This document shows, piece after piece, positions 1 through 7,379 of a stretch of 19,352 nt of DNA (within the stretch, counting starts at the first letter, position 1; the number at the start of each line of letters is the position of its first letter). The position numbers and the translations under genes were made by a program. Source of the DNA: Pseudomonadota bacterium (GTDB lineage: Bacteria; Pseudomonadota; Gammaproteobacteria; Burkholderiales; Burkholderiaceae). The notes below the pieces were generated by a model. It was not told the DNA's origin. It was given only the letters and a program-made list of their open reading frames with translations, and searched no databases. The DNA is taken from contig JAKORH010000048.1 of the NCBI GenBank assembly GCA_029777935.1, positions 1 through 19,352 on the forward strand, in the 5' to 3' direction.

Positions 1-103
1 TCGGGCGTCGGGCGCAAAGGACCGGGCGCCCGCAGGCGCGGAACGACGCGAACCGTCGTTCGCGGCGTCGAGTTACGCCGGACGCGGGACGCCCGACGCC
101 CGA
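1..103. repeat. Long-spaced inverted repeat at the left edge
   Basis: The first 14 bases of the window are repeated exactly in inverted orientation at 90-103 (CGCCCGACGCCCGA). Between them lies a second small hairpin, GAACGACG (41-48) and CGTCGTTC (54-61), with a 5-base loop. The stretch is GC-rich and built from GGGCGTC/GACGCCC units. It lies immediately after the stop codon of the leftward binding-protein gene, so it could fold in that transcript's 3' end. No T-run follows on the minus strand, so a canonical intrinsic terminator is not supported. The repeat may continue beyond the window edge. No coding sequence is supported here. Confidence 0.6.
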
Positions 104-107
104 CGCA

Positions 108-1259
108 TCACTTCGCCAGCTCCCACGCGCCGTTCTTGATCTCGACCATCACGGCGGCGCGCTGGTCGAGACCGAGGTGGTCGTTCGGGCTCATGTTGAA
201 GATGCCATGCGCACCGGCGGCGTTCCTCACGCCTTCGAGCGCGTCGCGTAGCGCGGCGTGGAATTCCTTGGTGCCGGGCTTGGCCTTCTTCAGCGCGACC
301 GGGATCGCGTGCTGCAGCAGCACGCTCGCGTCCCACGCGTGCGCGCCGAACGTCGACACGCTGCCCTTGCCGTGCGCCTTCTCATAGGCGGCGATGTACG
401 CCAGCGCGGACTTCTTCACCGGGTTGTCGTTCGGCAACTGCTCGGCCACGAGCACCGGGCCGGCGGGCAGCAGGGTGCCTTCGCAGTCCTTGCCGCACAC
501 GCGCAGGAAGTCGTTGTTGGCCACGCCGTGCGTCTGATAGATCTTGCCGGCGTACCCGCGCTCCTTCAGCGTCTTCTCCGGCAGCGCGGCGGGGGTGCCG
601 CTGGCGGCGATCAGCACCGTATCGGGACGGGCCGACATGAGCTTCAGGACCTGGCCCGTGACCGACGTGTCGGTGCGCTGGTAGCGCTCGTTGGCGAGAA
701 TCTTCAGCCCGCGGCCTTCCGCGATGGTCGAGAACGTGTTCCACCAACCCTCGCCGTAGGCGTCGGCGAACCCGATGAAGCCGACCGTCTTGAGGCCGCG
801 CCGGAGCATGTCGCTGACGATCACCGCGGCCATCTGCTGGTCGTTCTGCGGCGTCTTGAACACCCAGCGCCGCTTGGCGTCGACCGGCTCGACGATGCGC
901 GACGACGCCGCCATCGAGATCATCGGCGTCTCGTTCTCGGCCGCCACGTCGATCATCGCCAGCGAGTTCGGCGTCACGGTCGAACCGACCACCACGTCGA
1001 CCTTGTCCTCGGTGATCAGCTTGCGCGTGTTCTTCACCGCGGTGGTCGTGTCGGAGGCGTCGTCGAGGACGATGTAGTCGACCTTGTGGCCGGCGATCGT
1101 CTGCGGCAGCAGCGCAATGGTGTTGCGCTCGGGAATGCCGAGCGAAGCGGCCGGCCCGGTGGCCGACAGTGTGACGCCGACCTTGATGTCCTGCGCGGCA
1201 ACGGCGCCGGCCAGCATAATGATCGCGGCGGCGGCAAACAGCTTCAGCTTCGTACTCAT
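108..1259 (-). CDS. ABC transporter periplasmic substrate-binding protein, branched-chain amino acid (LivJ/HAAT) type
   Basis: The product is a 383-residue type I periplasmic binding protein of the Leu/Ile/Val-binding family, expected to deliver a ligand to an ABC permease. A signal peptide is visible: Lys4 and Lys6, a hydrophobic core at about 7-19, and a likely signal peptidase I site after VAA at 20-22. The mature start (QDIKVGVTLSATGPAASLG) is typical of the family. C255 and C259 (CGKDC) could form a small disulfide loop. The ATG at 1259 follows an AGGAGA ribosome site, and an in-frame extension to 1337 lacks one. The gene lies 74 bp after the TetR gene, at the distal end of the phenylacetate cluster. 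Relatives bind branched-chain amino acids, amides or aromatic acids. A role in phenylacetate or related aromatic uptake is inferred from context only. No permease or ATPase gene is in the window. Confidence 0.9.
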   Translation of the reverse strand: MSTKLKLFAAAAIIMLAGAVAAQDIKVGVTLSATGPAASLGIPERNTIALLPQTIAGHKVDYIVLDDASDTTTAVKNTRKLITEDKVDVVVGSTVTPNSLAMIDVAAENETPMISMAASSRIVEPVDAKRRWVFKTPQNDQQMAAVIVSDMLRRGLKTVGFIGFADAYGEGWWNTFSTIAEGRGLKILANERYQRTDTSVTGQVLKLMSARPDTVLIAASGTPAALPEKTLKERGYAGKIYQTHGVANNDFLRVCGKDCEGTLLPAGPVLVAEQLPNDNPVKKSALAYIAAYEKAHGKGSVSTFGAHAWDASVLLQHAIPVALKKAKPGTKEFHAALRDALEGVRNAAGAHGIFNMSPNDHLGLDQRAAVMVEIKNGAWELAK

Positions 1260-1333
1260 CAGTCTCCTCTTGTGGTAGGCGCTATCGGTCTTTGCGGCGG
1301 GGCGCCGAAAACTACCCCTCGATCGAAAGTAGA

Positions 1334-2038
1334 TCAAATTCCCCTGGCTTCGACAATGCGCGCGCGGCCCGCCGCGCGGCGCTGCTTCTCATGGTTATCC
1401 CGCGGTGCGCGCCGCGCGCCATTCTTCGCAATCGGCGGGCCCCCCTCCTTGATCTGCCTCACCCCGCCGAGAAAGATACCGGCCACCACGGGCGCGAGAT
1501 CGGCGTACGTCAGCGCGCCGTCCTGGCGCAACCACGTGAAGGTCCAGTTCATCATGCCGAACAGCACCATCGTCACCGGCCTGGCGAGCGCCGCGGGTTC
1601 GAGTTCCGGCGCCACGGCGACGATCGCGTCGGCGAAGGCATCGACCACCCGCCGCTGCTTGGCCCGTGCCCGGCCGCGGTGCGGCGCGCTCAGGTACTTC
1701 ACGTCCTGCACCAGCACGCGGTGGTACGCGCCCGAATGCTCGTAGGCGCGCATCAGCCGCTCGATCAACGCTCGCAGGTGCGCGTCCCGCGGGAGCTGCA
1801 GCGCCTGCACCTCGTCGACCGCGGCCAGCAGGCCGTCGAGGTAGCGGTCGACGATGTCGAACAGCAGTTGCTCCTTGTCGCGGTAGTAGTGGTACAGCAG
1901 CGCCTTCGACACGCCGAGCGCCTGCGCCAGTTCCGCCACCGACGCGACGGGGTAGCCGCGCTCGGCGAACAGCCGCGCCGCCGCCGCGAGCATCGCCTCG
2001 CGCTGCGCGTCGAATGTGGCCGCGCGCGATCTTGCCAT
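1334..2038 (-). CDS. paaR: TetR-family transcriptional regulator, probable PaaR repressor of phenylacetate genes
   Basis: This 234-residue regulator has an N-terminal TetR DNA-binding domain at about 10-60. The helix-turn-helix lies near 33-52 and includes the stretch VAELAQALGVSKALLYHYY, typical of the family. The rest is an alpha-helical ligand-binding domain, followed by a basic, probably disordered tail after about residue 200. Its ATG overlaps the paaE stop by one base (TGATG), so translation is probably coupled to PaaE. Betaproteobacterial phenylacetate clusters are commonly controlled by a TetR-type PaaR that releases DNA when phenylacetyl-CoA accumulates. Position and the palindrome at 10479-10494 support that role here. 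If so, the regulator sits inside its own regulon and would be autoregulated. The family is clear, while the exact ligand is inferred. Confidence 0.85.
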   Translation of the reverse strand: MARSRAATFDAQREAMLAAAARLFAERGYPVASVAELAQALGVSKALLYHYYRDKEQLLFDIVDRYLDGLLAAVDEVQALQLPRDAHLRALIERLMRAYEHSGAYHRVLVQDVKYLSAPHRGRARAKQRRVVDAFADAIVAVAPELEPAALARPVTMVLFGMMNWTFTWLRQDGALTYADLAPVVAGIFLGGVRQIKEGGPPIAKNGARRAPRDNHEKQRRAAGRARIVEARGI

Positions 2039-3105
2039 CAGCGGTCGTCGAAGGAGAGGACGACCCGCTCGGTCAGCGGGTACGACTGGCAGGTCAGCAC
2101 GAACCCGGCCTCGAGGTCCTCCGGCTCGAGCGCGAAGTTCTTGCGCATCTTCACCCGGCCCTCGACCAGCCTGGCGCGGCAGGTGCAGCACATGCCGCCC
2201 TTGCAGGAAAACGGCAGATCGAGCCCAGCGGCCACGCCGGCGTCGAGGATCGAGCCGTGCTCGCGGAAGAAGTCGACCTCGCGCCGCAGCCCGTCGATCA
2301 CCAGCGTCACGCGCGCCTCGGCCGCGTCGGCCACCGGCGCGCCCGCGGCCGCTTCGGTCGACGGGGTTCCGAAACGCTCCACGTGCACTCGCTTCTGCGG
2401 CACGCCGGCCGCGATCAGCGCGGTCTCCACCTCGTCGATCATCGACGCCGGGCCGCAAATGAACGCCGCGTCGATCGTGTCGACCGGGACCAGCGCGTCG
2501 AGGAACGCGCGCGTCCTGGCTGCGTCGATGCGGCCGTTGAAGAGTTCCACCTCCTGCTCCTCGCGCGAAAACACGTTGTACAGCGCGAAGCGGGTCAGAT
2601 AGCGGTCCTTCAGGTCCTCCAGCGCCTCGTGGAACATCACCGACGACTGCCGGCGGTTGCCGTAGACGAGCGTGAAGCGCGAGCGCGGCTCGCGCGCCAG
2701 GATCGTCTTCACCAGCGACAGGACCGGCGTGATGCCGCTGCCGGCGGCGAAGCCGACGTAGTGGCGGGCACGCGAGGCGTCGCGCGGCGAGTGAAAGCGC
2801 CCCTCGGGAGTCATCACGTCGATCGTGTCGCCCGCCTTCAACGTGTCGTTGGCCCAGGCCGAGAAGCGGCCGCCCGCGACCTTCTTGATCGCCACGCGCA
2901 GTTCGCCGTCGTCCAGCCCGCTGCAGATCGAGTAGGAGCGGCGCAGTTCCTCGCCGTCCAGCCGCGCGCGCAGGTTCAGGTGCTGGCCGGGCTCGAAGCG
3001 GTACTCGGACGCGAGTTCCGGCGGCACGTCGAAGCGCAGGCTGATCGAGTCGGCGGTCTCGCGCCGGACTTCGGCGATCCTCAGCGGGTGGAAGCGGGGC
3101 GTCAT
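2038..3105 (-). CDS. paaE: Phenylacetyl-CoA epoxidase reductase subunit PaaE
   Basis: PaaE passes electrons from NAD(P)H through FAD and a 2Fe-2S centre to the PaaA diiron site of the phenylacetyl-CoA 1,2-epoxidase. The 355-residue product shows the class order: an FAD-binding beta-barrel with the RSYS motif at 56-59, a nucleotide-binding domain with AGSGITP at 121-127 and CGPASM further on, then a C-terminal plant-type ferredoxin domain. Cluster ligands fit C301, C306, C309 and C339 (CX4CX2C then a distant Cys), and an extra C307 lies between them. Length matches known PaaE (about 350-360). The gene ends in a one-base overlap with the TetR gene and is separated from paaD by 94 bp that contain a palindromic repeat. 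All key motifs are intact. Confidence 0.96.
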   Translation of the reverse strand: MTPRFHPLRIAEVRRETADSISLRFDVPPELASEYRFEPGQHLNLRARLDGEELRRSYSICSGLDDGELRVAIKKVAGGRFSAWANDTLKAGDTIDVMTPEGRFHSPRDASRARHYVGFAAGSGITPVLSLVKTILAREPRSRFTLVYGNRRQSSVMFHEALEDLKDRYLTRFALYNVFSREEQEVELFNGRIDAARTRAFLDALVPVDTIDAAFICGPASMIDEVETALIAAGVPQKRVHVERFGTPSTEAAAGAPVADAAEARVTLVIDGLRREVDFFREHGSILDAGVAAGLDLPFSCKGGMCCTCRARLVEGRVKMRKNFALEPEDLEAGFVLTCQSYPLTERVVLSFDDR

Positions 3106-3126
3106 CGATTGGCTGGCCTCGAAAGC

Positions 3127-3174
3127 CCCTCACCCCAACCCCTCTCCCGGAGGGTGAGGGATCGAGGGTGAGGG
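3127..3174. repeat. CCCTCACCC-type palindromic repeat, short copy
   Basis: This element sits in the paaD-paaE gap. It begins with CCCTCACCC (3127-3135) and ends with the complementary GGGTGAGGG (3166-3174); a second GGGTGAGGG lies at 3152-3160. Its first 27 bases match 7380-7406 exactly and its last 17 bases match 7441-7457 exactly. It is therefore the same element as the longer copy between paaK and paaI, with the central part replaced by four bases. The arms can pair in RNA of either strand. No T-run follows on the minus strand, so it is not a standard terminator. Related REP-like sequences are common between genes of GC-rich proteobacteria. Confidence 0.85.
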
Positions 3175-3199
3175 CCGGTAATGAATTCGCTCGTCGCCA

Positions 3200-3685
3200 T
3201 CAGATCGGCTTGAAGTATTCGAACGGCTCGCGGCACGCGCGGCAGCGCCACAAGGCCTTGCATGCGGTGGAGCCGAACTGCGACAGCCGCTCGGTGTCGT
3301 CGCTGCCGCAACGCGGACAGGCGATCGTGCGCGGAGCGAATCGGATCGGCTGCTCGGCCGCCCGGCCCGGGGGCGCGATGCCGTAGCGCGCGAGCTTGTC
3401 CTTCGCTTCTGGTGCGATCCAGTCGGTGGTCCATGCGGGTGCGAGCCGCTGTTCGACGCGCACGCTGGTCGCGCCCGCCTCCTGCAGCGCCCGTTCGATC
3501 GAGTGCGCGATCAACTCCATCGCCGGACAGCCGGAGTACGTCGGCGTCACGACCACCTCGATCGCATCGTCGCGCGCGCGCACGTCGCGCACGATGCCCA
3601 GCTCGGTCACCGAAATGACCGGAATTTCCGGATCGGCCACGCGCGCCAGCACGTCCCACGCGCGCTCGACCGAAAGCGCGCTCAC
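3200..3685 (-). CDS. paaD: Phenylacetyl-CoA epoxidase assembly protein PaaD
   Basis: PaaD is a 161-residue maturation factor of the phenylacetyl-CoA epoxidase, thought to help form its metal centres. The N-terminal two thirds is a MIP18/DUF59 (SufT-like) domain with DPEIPVISVTELGIV at about 19-33 and TPTYSGCPA at about 47-55, carrying the conserved C53. The C-terminus is a zinc-ribbon-like module with C123, C126, C148 and C151, plus C142. The start is taken as GTG at 3685, whose last two bases are shared with the paaC stop TGA (GTGA overlap). GGAGGA at 3691-3696 lies about 6 nt upstream of it; the adjacent GTG at 3688 would be too close. A longer in-frame extension into paaC is rejected because the homology begins here. 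Tight overlap implies translational coupling with PaaC. Confidence 0.94.
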   Translation of the reverse strand: MSALSVERAWDVLARVADPEIPVISVTELGIVRDVRARDDAIEVVVTPTYSGCPAMELIAHSIERALQEAGATSVRVEQRLAPAWTTDWIAPEAKDKLARYGIAPPGRAAEQPIRFAPRTIACPRCGSDDTERLSQFGSTACKALWRCRACREPFEYFKPI

Positions 3686-4452
3686 CACGTTCCTCCGGGA
3701 AACGCGCGCTGCAGGTGCTGCATCTCGGCCAGCAGGTGCCCCATGTGCTCGGTATGCACGCCGAGCTTGCCGCGCGACAGGAACGCCGTAGCGGCGGGAA
3801 CCTTCAGCGTCGCCTGCTCGAGCACGGGCAGCACGTCGGCTTCCCATGCCGCCTGAAGCCGCGGCCATGCGACGCCAAGCTGCGCGGCGGCAACCGCTTC
3901 ATCCTCGGCCGTGGCGGAAAACAGTTCGGCCGTGTACGGCCACAGGTAATCGAGCGCGCGCTGCATCCGCGCGCGCGAATCCTCAGTGCCGTCGCCCAGC
4001 CGCACGGTCCAGTCGGCAGAGTGCTCGCGGTGGTAACGCGTCTCTTTGGCGCTCTTGGCCGCGATCGCGGCGAGCTGCTCGTCGCCCGACGCCGCGAGCG
4101 CCGGCCACAACTGCGCCTGGAACGACGCGAACAGCAGGTTGCGCAGCACGGTGCGGCCGAAGTCCTGGTTCGGCAACTCGACCATCGACACGTTGCGGTA
4201 CGCGTGCTCGGGGCGGCGGAACGCGAGCGCGTCCTCGTCGCGGCCGCGCCCCTCGATCTGCCCCGCGTGCGCGAGCAGCAGCCGCGCCTGTCCGATCAGG
4301 TCGAGTGCGATGTTGGCGAGCGCGATGTCCTCCTCGAGGATCGGCCCGTGGCCGCACCACTCGGACAGGCGCTGGCCGAGAATCAGCGAAGAATCGCCCA
4401 GCCGCAGCAGGTAATCGAGATACGCGGCGTTCGCCTGCACGGTCGTCGTCAT
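3682..4452 (-). CDS. paaC: Phenylacetyl-CoA epoxidase structural subunit PaaC
   Basis: This 256-residue ferritin-like helical protein is the non-catalytic partner of PaaA. In characterised enzymes the PaaA-PaaC pair forms the core of the epoxidase, and PaaC lacks a functional diiron site. Recognisable family stretches include LGDSSLILGQRLSEWCGHGP at about 18-37, the following EEDIALANIALDLIGQAR, and the KETRYHREH helix at about 136-144. Length equals that of known PaaC (about 250). The ATG at 4452 follows a GAGGA site about 10 nt upstream. The gene is 55 bp downstream of paaB and overlaps paaD by four bases. No truncation is seen. Confidence 0.96.
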   Translation of the reverse strand: MTTTVQANAAYLDYLLRLGDSSLILGQRLSEWCGHGPILEEDIALANIALDLIGQARLLLAHAGQIEGRGRDEDALAFRRPEHAYRNVSMVELPNQDFGRTVLRNLLFASFQAQLWPALAASGDEQLAAIAAKSAKETRYHREHSADWTVRLGDGTEDSRARMQRALDYLWPYTAELFSATAEDEAVAAAQLGVAWPRLQAAWEADVLPVLEQATLKVPAATAFLSRGKLGVHTEHMGHLLAEMQHLQRAFPGGTW

Positions 4453-4507
4453 GGGCGGCAGTCCTCGACGGCGCTGTTTCGCATTACTTCGCTCTTCGAC
4501 ATCGCCG

Positions 4508-4795
4508 TCACATGTGGTTGACGTCGTCCGGCAGCTTGTAGAACGTCGGATGCCGGTAGACCTTGTCGTCGGCCGGATCGAAGAACTCCGCCTTGGCGTC
4601 GGGGTCCGACGCGTGGATGTGATCGGCGCGCACGACCCAGATGCTCACTCCCTCCTGCCGCCGCGTGTAGACGTCGCGCGCGTTTTGCAGCGCGATCTTC
4701 GCGTCCGGCGCGTGCACGCTGCCGCAGTGCTTGTGGTCGAGGCCATTCCTGCTGCGGATGAACACTTCCCACAAAGGCCACTCTTTGCGATCCAT
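4508..4795 (-). CDS. paaB: Phenylacetyl-CoA epoxidase subunit PaaB
   Basis: PaaB is the small accessory subunit of the epoxidase and is needed for activity or assembly of the PaaAC core. The 95-residue product carries the family signature WPLWEVFIRSRNGLDHKH near the N-terminus, RDVYTRRQEGVSIWVV in the middle, and FFDPADDKVYRHPTFY before the C-terminal DDVNHM. Two adjacent start codons are possible, GTG at 4798 and ATG at 4795. The ATG is preferred because GGAG at 4802-4805 then lies 6 nt upstream, and the resulting N-terminus matches known PaaB. A CACAGAG-type hairpin ends about 13 nt before this ribosome site, so the leader of paaB is unusually structured. Confidence 0.96.
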   Translation of the reverse strand: MDRKEWPLWEVFIRSRNGLDHKHCGSVHAPDAKIALQNARDVYTRRQEGVSIWVVRADHIHASDPDAKAEFFDPADDKVYRHPTFYKLPDDVNHM

Positions 4796-4818
4796 CACGG
4801 TCTCCAGGAGACTTGATC

Positions 4819-4887
4819 AACCACAGAGGCACAGAGACACAGAGAAAGATTGAAGGACTTCCTCTGTGCCTCTGTGTCTCTGTGGTT
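4819..4887. repeat. CACAGAG-type palindromic repeat, copy 1 (paaA-paaB gap)
   Basis: Left arm 4819-4848 and right arm 4858-4887 are reverse complements at 27 of 30 positions, with a 9-base loop (4849-4857). Each arm is a series of CACAGAG/CTCTGTG units. The element starts just beyond the paaA stop and ends about 13 nt before the paaB ribosome site. It shares the 18-base edge 4815-4832 exactly with 5926-5943, in the second copy on the other side of paaA. Its translated frames give short peptides of the form NHRDTEAQRK or LCLCASV, which turn up as spurious small proteins in many genomes. The base composition is AT-richer than the neighbouring genes. Confidence 0.95.
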
Positions 4888-4904
4888 CATTCGCTGTTCG
4901 CTTT

Positions 4905-5912
4905 TCACGCCGCGCGCTGCTCGCGCTGCGCCTGCTTGTCCGCGTAGGCGAGAGCGGCGTCGCGCACCCAGGCGCCGTCGTCCCACGCCTTCACGCGCGC
5001 GGCCAGCCGGTCCCTGGCGCACGGGCCGTGGCCTGCGACGACATTCCAGAACTCGCTCCAGTCGATCGGGCCGAAGTCCCAGTGGCCGCGCTGCTCGTTC
5101 CACTTCAGCAACGGGTCGGGCAGCGTGATGCCGAGCACCCTGGCCTGCGGCACCGTCGCGTCGACGAACTTCTGCCGCAGGTCGTCGTTGCTGATGCGCT
5201 TGATGCCCCACTTCATCGAGTCGCCGGAGTGCGGCGAATCCTTGTCGTGCGGGCCGAACATCATCAGGCTCGGCCACCACCAGCGGTTGGTCGCGTCCTG
5301 CACCATCGCGCGCTGCTCCGCCGTGCCTTGCATCATCGTCAGCAGCAGGTCGAAGCCCTGGCGCTGGTGGAACGACTCCTCCTTGCAGATACGGATCATC
5401 GCGCGCGAGTACGGGCCGTACGAGCAGCGGGTGAGCGGGATCTGGTTCATGATCGCCGCGCCGTCGACCAGCCAGCCGATCACGCCGATGTCGGCCCACG
5501 TCAGCGTCGGGTAGTTGAAGATCGACGAGTACTTCGCCTTGCCCGAATGCAGCGCGTCGACCAGGTCGTCGCGCGAGGCGCCGAGCGTTTCCGCCGCCGC
5601 GTACAGGTACAGGCCGTGGCCGCCCTCGTCCTGCACCTTGGCGAGCAGGATGCACTTGCGCTTGAGCGTCGGCGCGCGCGTGATCCAGTTGCCCTCGGGC
5701 AGCATGCCGACGACCTCGCTGTGCGCGTGCTGGCTGATCTGCCGCACCAGCGTCCTGCGGTACGCCTCCGGCATCCAGTCCTTTGGCTCGATGAAATCGC
5801 CGCGCGCGACCTTGGCGTCGAATTCGGCCTCGTACTCGACCTCGGTCAGCGAGCGCGGTCCGCGCTTCGGTTCGTCCTTGCCCTGCGGGATGTCGATCGC
5901 CTGCGTGTACAT
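4905..5912 (-). CDS. paaA: Phenylacetyl-CoA epoxidase catalytic subunit PaaA
   Basis: PaaA is the diiron monooxygenase subunit that converts phenylacetyl-CoA to ring-1,2-epoxyphenylacetyl-CoA. The 335-residue product is a ferritin-like four-helix protein. Two EXXH elements fit the iron ligands: E96-G-G-H99 in KVQDEGGHG, and E179-S-F-H182 in [10 protein letters not shown]. Other family blocks include [20 protein letters not shown] at about 132-151, the [13 protein letters not shown] stretch at 211-223, and [18 protein letters not shown] near 271-288. The ATG at 5912 follows GAGGT at 5917-5921. The gene is the only one in the cluster flanked on both sides by CACAGAG-type hairpins, one 20 bp upstream of its start and one 17 bp beyond its stop. 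The coding sequence itself is intact. Confidence 0.97.
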   Translation of the reverse strand: MYTQAIDIPQGKDEPKRGPRSLTEVEYEAEFDAKVARGDFIEPKDWMPEAYRRTLVRQISQHAHSEVVGMLPEGNWITRAPTLKRKCILLAKVQDEGGHGLYLYAAAETLGASRDDLVDALHSGKAKYSSIFNYPTLTWADIGVIGWLVDGAAIMNQIPLTRCSYGPYSRAMIRICKEESFHQRQGFDLLLTMMQGTAEQRAMVQDATNRWWWPSLMMFGPHDKDSPHSGDSMKWGIKRISNDDLRQKFVDATVPQARVLGITLPDPLLKWNEQRGHWDFGPIDWSEFWNVVAGHGPCARDRLAARVKAWDDGAWVRDAALAYADKQAQREQRAA

Positions 5913-5931
5913 CGCTACCTCGTCGGATCAA

Positions 5932-5995
5932 CCACAGAGGCACGGAGGCACAGAGGCCGGTACTTGCCTTTCTCCGTGTCTCTGTGCCTCTGTGG
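5932..5995. repeat. CACAGAG-type palindromic repeat, copy 2 (paaK-paaA gap)
   Basis: Left arm 5932-5955 and right arm 5972-5995 are reverse complements at 21 of 24 positions, with a 16-base loop. It belongs to the same family as 4819-4887 but is not identical, as the loops and several unit positions differ. This argues for separate insertions or an old duplication. It lies between the paaK stop (6005) and the paaA ribosome site (5917-5921), so in the leftward transcript it would form a hairpin about 10 nt ahead of the paaA ribosome site. No uridine run follows it, so it does not look like an intrinsic terminator. Confidence 0.95.
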
Positions 5996-6004
5996 TGAAT
6001 GGTT

Positions 6005-7318
6005 TCATTTCGGTCGCTTGTCCAGGATCCGCTTCGCCTTGCCGATCGAGCGCTCGATGCCGCCCGGCAGCGCCAGCCGCACCGTCGTCGAGACGCCGAT
6101 GTAGTTCTTGATGTTGTGCTCGAGCTTCCTGGCCGCCGCGTGGCGCGCCTCCTGCGACGCATACGCCAGCTCCTGCCCCATCTCGACGTGCACCGTCATC
6201 TCGTCGAGGTTGGCCGGCCGCATGATCTCCAGCGTGTAGTGCGGCGTCAGCTCCGACTGCCTGAGGATCTGCTCCTCGACCTGGGTCGGGAACACGTTGA
6301 CGCCGCGGATGATCAGCATGTCGTCCGAGCGGCCGGTGATCTTCTCGATGCGCCGCATCGAGCGCGCCGTCGGCGGCAGCAACCGCGTCAGGTCGCGCGT
6401 GCGATAGCGGATCATCGGCAGCGCTTCCTTGGTGAGCGACGTGAACACCAGTTCGCCCTTCTCGCCGTCGGGCAGCACCGCGCCGGTGTCGGGATCGACG
6501 ATCTCCGGGTAGAAGTGGTCCTCCCACACGGCCAGGCCGTCCTTGGTCTCCACGCACTCCTGCGCCACGCCCGGCCCGATGATCTCGGACAGACCGTAGA
6601 TGTCGATCGCCTCCATGTTGACCTTCGACTCGATCGCCTGCCGCATCGCCGGCGTCCACGGCTCGGCGCCGAAGATGCCGACCTTCAGCGACGAGGCGCG
6701 CGGATCGAAGCCCTGGCGCTCCATTTCCTCGGCGATCGCCAGCATGTACGACGGCGTCACCATGATGATGTCCGGCTTGAAGTCGGCGATCAGCTGCACC
6801 TGCCGTTCGGTCATCCCGCCCGACATCGGGATCACCGTGCAGCCGAGCTTCTCCGCGCCGTAGTGCGCGCCCAGCCCGCCGGTGAACAGGCCATAGCCGT
6901 AGGCGACGTGCACGATGTCGCCGGGCCGCCCTCCGGCGGCGCGGATCGAGCGCGCCATCACGGTGGCCCACATGTCGACGTCGTTGCGCGTGTAGCCGAC
7001 CACGGTCGGCTTGCCGGTGGTGCCGCTGGACGCATGGATACGCACCACCTGCCCGCGCGGCACGGCGAACAGCCCGTACGGATAGTTGTCGCGCAGGTCG
7101 GCCTTGGTGGTGAACGGGAACTTTGCGAGATCGGCCAGCGTCCTGCAGTCCGACGGATGCACGCCGGCGGCGTCGAACTTGCGCCGGAAGTGCGGCACGT
7201 TGTCGTAGGTGTGCTGCAGTGTCCACTGCAGGCGCTTCAGTTGCAGCGCCTGCAGCTCGTCGCGGCTTGCGCGCTCGATCGGCTCCAGATCGCCGGGCGC
7301 GGGTTGCTTCACTGGCAT
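6005..7318 (-). CDS. paaK: Phenylacetate-CoA ligase PaaK
   Basis: PaaK activates phenylacetate with ATP and CoA to phenylacetyl-CoA, the first committed step and the source of the pathway's inducer. The 437-residue product belongs to the adenylate-forming enzymes. It shows the phosphate-binding loop SSGTTGKP at 97-104, then GIFGAEPWTP, YGLSE, GELVFTS and the hinge region RYRTRDLTRL. The C-terminal domain contains ITGRSDDMLIIRGVNVFPTQ and ends with a GKAKR motif providing the probable catalytic lysine (about 427). The ATG at 7318 is preceded by GAGGAGA about 7 nt upstream, and an in-frame extension to 7369 has no homology. Length matches known PaaK (about 430-440). It is preceded by a repeat-filled 168-bp gap after paaI and followed by a repeat-filled gap before paaA. 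Confidence 0.96.
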   Translation of the reverse strand: MPVKQPAPGDLEPIERASRDELQALQLKRLQWTLQHTYDNVPHFRRKFDAAGVHPSDCRTLADLAKFPFTTKADLRDNYPYGLFAVPRGQVVRIHASSGTTGKPTVVGYTRNDVDMWATVMARSIRAAGGRPGDIVHVAYGYGLFTGGLGAHYGAEKLGCTVIPMSGGMTERQVQLIADFKPDIIMVTPSYMLAIAEEMERQGFDPRASSLKVGIFGAEPWTPAMRQAIESKVNMEAIDIYGLSEIIGPGVAQECVETKDGLAVWEDHFYPEIVDPDTGAVLPDGEKGELVFTSLTKEALPMIRYRTRDLTRLLPPTARSMRRIEKITGRSDDMLIIRGVNVFPTQVEEQILRQSELTPHYTLEIMRPANLDEMTVHVEMGQELAYASQEARHAAARKLEHNIKNYIGVSTTVRLALPGGIERSIGKAKRILDKRPK

Positions 7319-7379
7319 GGTCGTCTCCTCACTGCCACGCGTTGTTGCGTTCGAATCTTCTGTGTCCACGGCTCCGGGG

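Noticed and set aside
1260..1333. Separate promoter or terminator between the TetR and binding-protein genes
   Set aside because: Only a 5-bp GC stem and a ribosome site are visible in 74 bp. No convincing -35/-10 pair or T-run was found.
258..1745. Long plus-strand open frame opposite the binding protein and TetR genes
   Set aside because: It is antisense to two genes with clear homology and is rich in Arg/His/Val/Gly, as expected from the opposite strand of GC-rich DNA. It has no domain or ribosome site.
4795..6162. Small proteins read from the CACAGAG repeats
   Set aside because: Peptides such as LCLCASV arise from the repeat units in any frame and have no ribosome site. They are a known kind of spurious annotation.
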